Origin: Anaerolineae bacterium | GTDB taxonomy: Bacteria > Chloroflexota > Anaerolineae > JAAYZQ01 | Direction of reading: 5' to 3' | DNA: 24,490 bases | Assembly: GCA_016926595.1 (NCBI GenBank) | Contig: JAFGOG010000399.1 | Coordinates: forward strand, 1-24,490 | In this document: in pieces, positions 1 to 5,353 of the stretch | Position numbering within the stretch: the first letter of the stretch is position 1 | How the letters are laid out: the number at the start of each line of letters is the position of its first letter | Made by a program: the position numbers and the translations under genes | The notes under the pieces: generated by a model | What the model was told of the DNA's origin: nothing | What the model saw: only the letters and a program-made list of their open reading frames with translations | Database searches by the model: none

Positions 1-174
1 ATTCCGGGTGAGCATCGCTATCCTGCCAGGCGATGGGTCGTAGAGCGCACGTTGAGTTGGCTGGTCAAACGCCGCAGTATTCGCACCCGTTGGTGCAAGA
101 AGGCAGAAAACTGGCTCGCTTTACTCCAGTTCGCCTGCGCTCATATCTTGCACGACATGGCAGTTTTCGGATAG
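1..174 (+). CDS. IS5-like transposase, C-terminal fragment (runs off left edge)
   Basis: Frame 1 is open from the first base to a TAG at 172-174 and encodes about 57 residues. It contains RRWVVERTLSWL followed by a basic stretch (KRRSIRTRW) and KKAENWLALLQFACAHI. This is the usual C-terminal layout of IS5-group DDE transposases, where the Glu of VERTLSWL is the last catalytic acid. The N-terminal catalytic part lies outside the window, so it cannot be told whether the element is intact. The 3' end overlaps, in antisense, the last codons of the minus-strand gene at 121-849. That overlap is best explained by insertion of the IS into that gene. Family assignment is from motif memory, not a search; IS4/IS5 relatives are hard to separate on this fragment. 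Confidence 0.75.
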   Translation: MPGEHRYPARRWVVERTLSWLVKRRSIRTRWCKKAENWLALLQFACAHILHDMAVFG

Positions 175-182
175 ATTCTTAG
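1..182 (+). mobile_element. Right end of an IS5-like insertion sequence
   Basis: The transposase stops at 174 and the element should end a few bases later. A plausible terminus is the CTTAG at about 178-182, because the ends of this group usually lie close to the transposase stop. The left end and any target duplication are outside the window, so the exact boundary is an inference. Confidence 0.5.
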
Positions 183-849
183 TTGTACATCCGCCTTGTT
201 GACCGTTAGTACATTTATAGTAGGGCACTCCGCAAGAATACGTACCGGCGCAATAAGAAGCATAAACCGGTTTCACCAATCTCCAAGACCTTGCTTTCTC
301 TTTCACCACCCTAAATATTTCCTCTTTGCCGTCCAAATAAACTTCCACCAGGTCACGACACCTTTGGTTATACTCTACTCCGTTTTTGTTAAAACCCGCC
401 ACATAACAAATCGAGATCAAAGTATCCCTTGTCAACCTGCTCCATCCGGGCGCCATGAATTTATCCAGCCACTCATCCGAAAAATGAACATAGATATCAG
501 CCGCCTTACTGTTCTTGTAAAATTGATACCCCATTGACTGAAAAGGAATCTTATCGCCACGATCAAAATCATAATAAGTCAAATAAGGCTGGACGTTTCT
601 TGTCAAAATTAGACTGATTTTTTTGGGCTTGCGCAGCTCTCTCGCCTCGACGCTGGACAATATTTGATCCCAAATCCCCAGCCTCTCAAGAAATAAATCC
701 AATCTCTCTTGATTGACAACTTCTAGCCTGTATCCTGAAACCTCACTCTTAACCACCAATCGTCTCTGCCGACCAAACAAAAAAACCACACCAACTACCA
801 CACCCACCAAGAACGCACCTATCACCAACCACCCAAAAAACTTCTTCAC
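121..849 (-). CDS. Membrane-anchored hypothetical protein, 3' end replaced by IS sequence
   Basis: I do not recognise the family. The start is a GTG at 849, 26 bases after the lipoprotein stop, which suggests one transcript. Residues 5-25 (FGWLVIGAFLVGVVVGVVFLF) form one N-terminal membrane helix followed by basic residues, so the rest probably faces outward. The body is rich in charged and aromatic residues. Near residues 198-222 there is a Cys-rich stretch (YCAGTYSCGVPYYKC, then GGC) that looks like the start of a small disulfide or metal-binding module. The last 15 or so residues (from about SENCHVV to the end) are the antisense of the transposase C-terminus. The native C-terminus was therefore probably lost by IS insertion near 175-190, and the present stop at 121 is accidental. 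Base composition is clearly more AT-rich than in genes from 2300 onward. Confidence 0.6.
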   Translation of the reverse strand: MKKFFGWLVIGAFLVGVVVGVVFLFGRQRRLVVKSEVSGYRLEVVNQERLDLFLERLGIWDQILSSVEARELRKPKKISLILTRNVQPYLTYYDFDRGDKIPFQSMGYQFYKNSKAADIYVHFSDEWLDKFMAPGWSRLTRDTLISICYVAGFNKNGVEYNQRCRDLVEVYLDGKEEIFRVVKEKARSWRLVKPVYASYCAGTYSCGVPYYKCTNGQQGGCTTKNLSENCHVVQDMSAGELE

Positions 850-875
850 ACTTCCATTATGTCACAAAGGATTTT

Positions 876-1985
876 CTATTTCAAAACAAATGGCAATTTT
901 CGTTTCTCAAAACCCCAAGACTGTATCCACTTCGTACCAACATCCATCACTGCTTGAAAATCTTGTTCAGAGTTTGAAGCATATCTACTGTATAAATAAC
1001 CATCTTTTAGGCATAAACGACTAAGAATGCCTACGGCGGCATTGAACACCACCATTGAATCTGCCAACATTTGCGCGTCCACGCCTAACGTTTTGAACGG
1101 TTCCTGCTTTACTACCTCCACTTTCTGAGCCAAATTGTTTTCATCCAGTCCCGTGTTAGATATTATCGTCAAACTACCATCATCCGGGTCACTATAAATA
1201 TCAAAACAAACACCACTATTTATCTCTCTTGACAACGTAGCCCGCGCCGTCGAGTCGCCCTTCGCTATCGTTTTCACATTAATCCGTGGCTTGCCATCAA
1301 CTAGTTCAATTTTCCAGTCATATTCCTCATACTTCTTCGTCACTTCAGTACCTTTTAATTCCACCACCGGCAGCACCATCACCGGCATCGGCATAGACAC
1401 CTCACCTGTTTTTAACATCTCAAGCCACGTTTCAAAATTTTCACTCCTCCCGGTCTTGATCCGCCACGCCATATAAACCATTTCTTCCACCATATCGGCC
1501 ATACTTGTCCCAACTTCATGCGGATCAGCTTCAGGATTGACCACCATTTCTGTAAAATCGGGATGGCCATTGGCCTTAATCCAATCGACAACATCCTGCA
1601 TCATTCCAATCCCCAAGTTCACCACTGTTCCATTGCTCGACTCGCCCGAAAACACCGTTTCATAAGCAATCGGATACGGCTCTTTCGACTCCGGCTTTTT
1701 TGTCGGCTCCGGCTTCGGGGTTGGCGGCTCCACCACTTTCGTCGGCTCTACCGTCGGTGTCAAGGTCGGTTCGGGGGGCGAGGTTGGCGTGGCTGTCGCC
1801 GTGGGCGCCAGGGTTGGCACTGCCGTCGGGATTGGGGTAAATGTCGTCGTCGCGGCGGGTATCGGGCTGGCGGTAGAGGTGGGAACGGCCGTTGCTGCTG
1901 GCTGGCAGGCCGCGACAGCATGGGATAGCGCCGCCGCGCCCAGGGCGGACAGGAATGTGCGTCGAGACACGTTTTTCGTGGTCAT
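876..1985 (-). CDS. Tat-type lipoprotein with Thr/Pro linker, unknown C-terminal domain
   Basis: A 369-residue exported lipoprotein. The N-terminus carries a twin-arginine motif (SRRTFL, residues 7-12), a short hydrophobic stretch and a lipobox-like VAAC with Cys at about residue 27, so it is probably exported folded and lipid-anchored. Residues 30-105 are a low-complexity Thr/Pro/Ala linker (TPTSPPEPTLTPT), common in Chloroflexota surface proteins. Residues 108-369 form a soluble domain I do not recognise, with a Met/Glu-rich helical part and a later part containing FDIYSDPDDGSLTII. The ATG is preceded by GGGAG (1991-1995). The signal and linker are GC-rich like the host, while the C-terminal domain is AT-richer, as is the next gene. 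The downstream membrane protein at 849 follows by 26 bases, so the two probably act together at the cell surface. Confidence 0.8.
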   Translation of the reverse strand: MTTKNVSRRTFLSALGAAALSHAVAACQPAATAVPTSTASPIPAATTTFTPIPTAVPTLAPTATATPTSPPEPTLTPTVEPTKVVEPPTPKPEPTKKPESKEPYPIAYETVFSGESSNGTVVNLGIGMMQDVVDWIKANGHPDFTEMVVNPEADPHEVGTSMADMVEEMVYMAWRIKTGRSENFETWLEMLKTGEVSMPMPVMVLPVVELKGTEVTKKYEEYDWKIELVDGKPRINVKTIAKGDSTARATLSREINSGVCFDIYSDPDDGSLTIISNTGLDENNLAQKVEVVKQEPFKTLGVDAQMLADSMVVFNAAVGILSRLCLKDGYLYSRYASNSEQDFQAVMDVGTKWIQSWGFEKRKLPFVLK

Positions 1986-2066
1986 GTCATCTCCCTTTTC
2001 ATATCTATCTTTTTCCCGCGTGGGAACAGCGCAGATCGCGATTTGAAACGATCACTTGATATGTTG

Positions 2067-2095
2067 ATTGTACTACAGGCCCAAGAGGATGACAA
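2067..2095 (-). promoter_or_regulatory. Sigma70-type promoter for lipoprotein operon
   Basis: On the minus strand, TTGTCA (2095-2090) is followed by a 17-base spacer and TACAAT (2072-2067), five of six matches in each box. Transcription would start near 2060, giving a leader of about 75 bases before the ATG at 1985. Confidence 0.6.
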
Positions 2096-2286
2096 TATTG
2101 CACGTGAAGACAGCGCCGCGCCCTGGTTACAGCTCGTTTGTCCACCAACAGACACCATCCGGTCGCACATTGCCATCGTTTTCTGGCATGCTGGTGACTA
2201 TTGCCGCTCCTGTCACAACTTGCGCCAACCATTACCCCGGATTATGCCCGAGCCGTTGCCAAGACAATTCCTGAACCTGAATCACC

Positions 2287-2315
2287 TTGGAGATCCTGGA
2301 GCTCTGCGGTATAAT
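2287..2315 (+). promoter_or_regulatory. Sigma70-type promoter for the APH-like kinase gene
   Basis: A perfect TATAAT lies at 2310-2315, with a weak -35 (TTGGAG, 2287-2292) and a 17-base spacer. Transcription would begin near 2322, only about 24 bases before the ATG at 2346. This argues against the longer open frame from 2043 being the real protein. Confidence 0.6.
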
Positions 2316-2345
2316 GCGTACTCGACACGACTTAGGAGGGCCAAG

Positions 2346-3311
2346 ATGGACTTTGCCGAATTCAAGCGGCGACTGCAATCCCATCCCACCTTTCGCGACC
2401 TGGCGCGCTGGACGATGGCCGACCCTGGTTCCGGGCTCACCAGCCCGAACCGCTACCGCTTTCAGTGCGGCGATCGAGACTATTTCGTCAAGGAGGTCAA
2501 AGCCAACGAGAGACGCATCCTGGCCTTTCTGACCGGGTACAGGCTCGAGATCGCTCCCCGGGTCGTTTTGCCCGAGCTGCTCGAACAGGACATTGCCGTA
2601 ACTGATTACGTCCGCGGCGTGCCGCTGAAAAGCAAGACGCTGCCCGAAACATTGATCCGCAACTATGCCCTGATGCAAAACATCTTGAATCAACATCACG
2701 TCTTTGAGCGGGCCGAGGCATTTCGTGGCTGCACGTTTACCAGCCAGGACGATGGCTTTTATCGCTCCAGCATCACGCGCTGTATCGACCAGGGATACGA
2801 GAACCTGCTCGGTCTGCGCGCCTACGACCTGCCCGTGGTCGAGGCGTTTGTCGAGATCGCCGATCACATCCGGGCATATCGCGTGCCCATCATCGACGAT
2901 TATGCCGGCATACCCTTTGGCTGGCTGCACCACGATTTCCGCGAGGACCAGATCATCGGCGACCCACCCAAGCTGATCGACTGGGGATCGTCCTACGGGC
3001 ACGGCCCCTTCCTGTTCGACCTCGCGCCCTTCCTGGTTAACGACGAGCCCGGCCTGGCTGCCTTTATCGCCCACTCGGACATCTGCCGCTCGGCGAGGCG
3101 GGCCGAGATCGCGCGCTGGCTCTATGCGGCCAACTGCGCCAGTTTTGCCGCGTTTGCGCTGTGGCGGCTGTCCGATTTCGGCTACGCCAGCCTGGCGCAG
3201 AGCCGGGAATCGTGCCGGGCACTGCTCGAAACCGAGTACCCGGCCTACCGGCCCATTCTCGATCACGTCCCCGGTCAGGCCGGGCAACATGACGATCATA
3301 CTCTCGTGTAA
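2346..3311 (+). CDS. APH/choline kinase-like phosphotransferase
   Basis: A 321-residue protein of the aminoglycoside phosphotransferase-like kinase fold. Residues 46-58 (YFVKEVKANERR) hold a candidate ATP-binding Lys49 and an alpha-C-type Glu. The catalytic loop HHDF begins at His195-His196 with Asp197. The metal-binding motif LIDWGSS has Asp212. In the usual HxDxxxxN loop the Asn is replaced by Gln202, which is unusual. The start was chosen at 2346 because AGGAGG (2334-2339) lies 6 bases upstream and a TATAAT promoter lies just before it. The frame is open further upstream, but that part falls before the promoter. The substrate cannot be told; relatives phosphorylate aminoglycosides, choline, homoserine, fructosamines or other small hydroxyl compounds. 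A nucleotidyltransferase remnant follows by 12 bases. Confidence 0.75.
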   Translation: MDFAEFKRRLQSHPTFRDLARWTMADPGSGLTSPNRYRFQCGDRDYFVKEVKANERRILAFLTGYRLEIAPRVVLPELLEQDIAVTDYVRGVPLKSKTLPETLIRNYALMQNILNQHHVFERAEAFRGCTFTSQDDGFYRSSITRCIDQGYENLLGLRAYDLPVVEAFVEIADHIRAYRVPIIDDYAGIPFGWLHHDFREDQIIGDPPKLIDWGSSYGHGPFLFDLAPFLVNDEPGLAAFIAHSDICRSARRAEIARWLYAANCASFAAFALWRLSDFGYASLAQSRESCRALLETEYPAYRPILDHVPGQAGQHDDHTLV

Positions 3312-3323
3312 CAGGAGTAAACG

Positions 3324-3465
3324 ATGGCATTCTGGTGTCTACCTGCACGGTTCGCTGGCGATGGGCTGTATCAACCCGCGGGATGCGGGCGACACGTGCT
3401 GTGACTCAGACACGCTCAGCGCGTTTGCGATCACGATGCGCCGGATATTGGCGCCCATACTATGA
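3324..3465 (+). pseudogene. Remnant of an aadA-like nucleotidyltransferase
   Basis: The frame beginning at 3334 reads GVYLHGSLAMGCINP, an excellent match to the start of the nucleotide-binding site of streptomycin 3''-adenylyltransferase-type enzymes (GxYLHGSLAxGxFNP, normally followed by a SDIDxLV metal site). The expected Ser/Asp-x-Asp follow-up is not intact. No start codon lies in this frame. The ATG at 3324, which has an AGGAG at 3313-3317, is in another frame. I therefore read it as a truncated and frameshifted relic: ribosome site, first codon and one motif survive, and the rest of the roughly 250-residue enzyme is gone. Confidence 0.6.
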
Positions 3466-3468
3466 CAA

Positions 3469-3517
3469 AGAAACCAGATTTTGCGGATATAACCCCCCCG
3501 CCAAAAACCTGGTTTCT
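3469..3517. repeat. Inverted repeat upstream of aminotransferase
   Basis: AGAAACCAG (3469-3477) and CTGGTTTCT (3509-3517) are perfect 9-base inverted arms around a 31-base centre that includes a run of seven C. It sits 26 bases before the chosen aminotransferase start. It may be a hairpin in the leader, an operator or a small mobile palindrome; the sequence alone does not decide. Confidence 0.55.
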
Positions 3518-3542
3518 GATGAGCCCCAGAAAGAGAGCGACT

Positions 3543-4739
3543 ATGCCCCGTTTGGACGGCATTCAAGAATCGGTGATCCGCGAGATGACCCGCCTGGGCG
3601 ACGAGGCCGGCGCGGTCAACCTCTCACAGGGCCTGCCCGACTTTGACCCCGGCGCCGCCAACGCGACCCCGCCCGAGGTGCTGCAGGCCGCGCTCAACGC
3701 GATCCAAAGCGGCGACAACCAGTACAGTTTCCCCTTTGGTACGGCCGCCTTCCGCCAGGCGGTCGCCGCCCGCTACGCGCGCACCAACCACATCCGCGCC
3801 AACCCGGAGAGCGAAGTCACGATCACCTGCGGGGTCAGCGAGGCGATGGTGGCAACGATCCTGGCCCTGACCGAGCCGGGCGACGAGGCGATCATCCTCG
3901 AGCCATGGTACGAGAATTATCTGCCCGCCTGTCGCCTGGCCGGGGTCACACCGCGTTTCGTCCCCCTGCGCGAGCCCGACTATACCTTTGACCCGGCCGA
4001 GCTGCGCGCGGCGGTGACCCCGCAGACGCGGCTGATCCTGGTCAACACGCCGCACAACCCCACCGGGCGGGTTTTTGACGCGCAGGAATTGGAGGCCATC
4101 GCCGCGCTGTGCCGGGAGTGCGACCTGGTCGCCGTGACCGACGAGATCTATGACCAGATCCTGTACGATGGGCACCGGCACATCAGTATCGGCAGCCTGG
4201 CAGGGATGGAGGGGCGCACGGTGACCACCAGCGGGCTGGGCAAGAGTTACGCCGTGACCGGCTGGCGGGTGGGCTGGGCGGTCGCCGCCGCGCCGCTGAG
4301 CGCCGAGATCCGCAAGGTGCACGATTACCTGACCATCTGCGCGCCGACCCCGTTCCAGGCAGCGGGGATCGTGGCCTTGGGGCTGGACGACGCGTACTAT
4401 ACGGCTCTGTGCGCCCAATACGCGAGGCAGCGGGCGATCCTGCTGCGAGCGCTGGATGATGTCGGCCTGCCCTACCGCATCCCAGAAGGCGCGTATTACG
4501 TGATGGCCGATTTTGGCGGACTAGAGTGGCCGGCAGCGCGGTTCGCTCTCCCCGTCTGGACACCCGACCGCGCCTTTGCCGAGTACCTCGCCCGCGAAGT
4601 GGGCGTGGTGCCGGGGTCGAGTTTCTATGCGGGTTCCGGGCAAGGCACCTCGCGGGTGCGCTTTAATTTCGCCAAGCGCGAGACGGTGCTGTACGAGGCG
4701 GCGCAGCGGCTGAAATGGCTCACGGATAAACACGGATGA
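3543..4739 (+). CDS. Class I/II pyridoxal-phosphate aminotransferase
   Basis: A 398-residue fold-type I aminotransferase, cytosolic, which moves an amino group between an amino acid and a 2-oxo acid. The N-terminus has VNLSQGLPDFDP, typical of the aspartate/kynurenine/methionine aminotransferase branch. NPTG with Asn172 binds the cofactor and substrate. The PLP-binding lysine is Lys234 in SGLGKSYAVTGWRVGW. SRVRFNFA near the C-terminus carries the Arg that binds the substrate carboxylate. Length is normal. The frame is open back to 3462, but the first 27 codons read through an inverted repeat and look non-coding. The ATG at 3543 begins the conserved part, although its ribosome site (GAGAG) is weak. 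Substrate is not predictable; kynurenine-oxoglutarate/glutamine transaminase or an aspartate-type enzyme is most likely. Confidence 0.88.
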   Translation: MPRLDGIQESVIREMTRLGDEAGAVNLSQGLPDFDPGAANATPPEVLQAALNAIQSGDNQYSFPFGTAAFRQAVAARYARTNHIRANPESEVTITCGVSEAMVATILALTEPGDEAIILEPWYENYLPACRLAGVTPRFVPLREPDYTFDPAELRAAVTPQTRLILVNTPHNPTGRVFDAQELEAIAALCRECDLVAVTDEIYDQILYDGHRHISIGSLAGMEGRTVTTSGLGKSYAVTGWRVGWAVAAAPLSAEIRKVHDYLTICAPTPFQAAGIVALGLDDAYYTALCAQYARQRAILLRALDDVGLPYRIPEGAYYVMADFGGLEWPAARFALPVWTPDRAFAEYLAREVGVVPGSSFYAGSGQGTSRVRFNFAKRETVLYEAAQRLKWLTDKHG

Positions 4740-4777
4740 AAACAGATAATCATCGCAGCACATGTGGGCACGGGTAG

Positions 4778-5120
4778 ACGTCCCGGCCATACGAAAGCGA
4801 AGACGACCTGCGGCAGATGGTTGGCCTGCTGATGGCGGGGCAGACGCGCACTGACGACTGGCGCTACTGGCACGTCGGCGAACTGGCCTGAGACTTTTTT
4901 ATGGTCGCCTGCCACCTGGACCCGCAGGAGCACATCCGCCTGTGGCACGACGAGCAGAGCACGCTGGTCGGCTATGCGACGCTGGACGAGAACCTAACCT
5001 TTAGCTGGCGGATGCTGCCGGAACTGGAATGGGCCGGCATCGAGGCATAGGCCATCGCCTGGACGGAAACGCTTCTGGCCGAATTGCGCCAACGTGACCC
5101 GCACCAATGGGGCGACGACG
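4778..5120 (+). pseudogene. GNAT-family acetyltransferase pseudogene (two in-frame stops)
   Basis: Frame 2 reads EDDLRQMVGLLMAGQTRTDDWRYWHVGEL, then TGA (4889-4891), then DFFMVACHLDPQEHIRLWHD and ATLDENLTFSWRMLPELEWAGIEA, then TAG (5048-5050), then AIAWTETLLAELRQRDPHQWGDDD. This is continuous similarity to the N-terminal part of a GNAT-type protein family I know from Chloroflexota (memory, no search). The frame is interrupted twice with no frameshift between the pieces. The acetyl-CoA-binding region expected later is missing, with the sequence losing resemblance after about 5120. A stop (4775-4777) lies just before the similarity, so no intact start is seen. Both breaks look like point mutations (Trp/Leu-to-stop at 4889, Glu-to-stop at 5048), followed by 3' loss. 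Confidence 0.72.
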
Positions 5121-5252
5121 ATGTATCCGCGTCCCGGCCGGACGCGGATACAAACCATCCGAACGCTCGGCCGCTGGGGCAGCCCGGCTATGCTCGCCCT
5201 CTCCCTGCTTTCGCCCATCTTGATGGCGGTCGGATCGCTGGTCGCAGTGTAG
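5121..5252 (+). CDS. Candidate 43-residue membrane peptide or gene fragment
   Basis: An ATG at 5121 opens a 43-codon frame whose second half (SPAMLALSLLSPILMAVGS) would make one membrane helix after a basic N-terminus (YPRPGRTRIQTIRTLGR). Its TAG stop (5250-5252) lies inside the left arm of the palindrome at 5249-5276. No good ribosome site is seen, and the frame begins where GNAT similarity ends. It could be a real small protein, a fragment of a lost membrane gene, or chance. Confidence 0.2.
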   Translation: MYPRPGRTRIQTIRTLGRWGSPAMLALSLLSPILMAVGSLVAV

Positions 5253-5276
5253 AGACGCAAGATTTCGCGTCTCCAC
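5249..5276. repeat. 28-bp palindrome, copy 1 (GTAGAGACGC type)
   Basis: Arms GTAGAGACGC and GCGTCTCCAC with one mismatch around a short centre. It is the same unit as the two copies inside the peptidase gene. It lies in the convergent gap between the plus-strand genes and the minus-strand operon, where it may also act as a transcription terminator. Confidence 0.75.
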
Positions 5277-5325
5277 GTTATTTCACGCTACCTCTAGCTG
5301 TCAGCAGGTTGCGCTCCGGATCCGC

Positions 5326-5353
5326 GTAGAGAGGCAGAATTTTGCGTCTCTCA
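5326..5353. repeat. 28-bp palindrome, copy 2 (diverged)
   Basis: GTAGAGAGGC and GCGTCTCTCA are diverged arms of the same palindrome. The last three bases (5351-5353) are the TGA stop codon of the minus-strand peptidase gene, so the element directly joins or supplies the gene's end. It could form a 3' hairpin on the peptidase mRNA. Confidence 0.65.

Larger units (their letters stand above)
1986..2345. other. Divergent intergenic region between lipoprotein and kinase genes
   Basis: About 360 bases separate the two divergent genes. One outward promoter is seen for each side (2067-2095 minus, 2287-2315 plus). An open frame continues upstream of the kinase to 2043, but it precedes the kinase promoter and has no recognisable homology. 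Nothing else is recognised between 2096 and 2286. Confidence 0.6.

Noticed and set aside
196..537. 113-codon plus-strand open frame at the left edge
   Set aside because: Antisense to the membrane-anchored protein, with no ribosome site or recognised motif.
2043..2345. Upstream extension of the kinase frame to 2043
   Set aside because: It precedes the TATAAT promoter at 2310, has no homology, and the ATG at 2346 has an ideal AGGAGG.
2232..3299. 355-codon open frame antisense to the kinase gene
   Set aside because: The plus strand has promoter, ribosome site and kinase motifs; the antisense frame has none.
4889..5050. Stop-codon readthrough or selenocysteine in the GNAT gene
   Set aside because: TGA and TAG both occur, and the C-terminal cofactor-binding part is absent, so decay is simpler.
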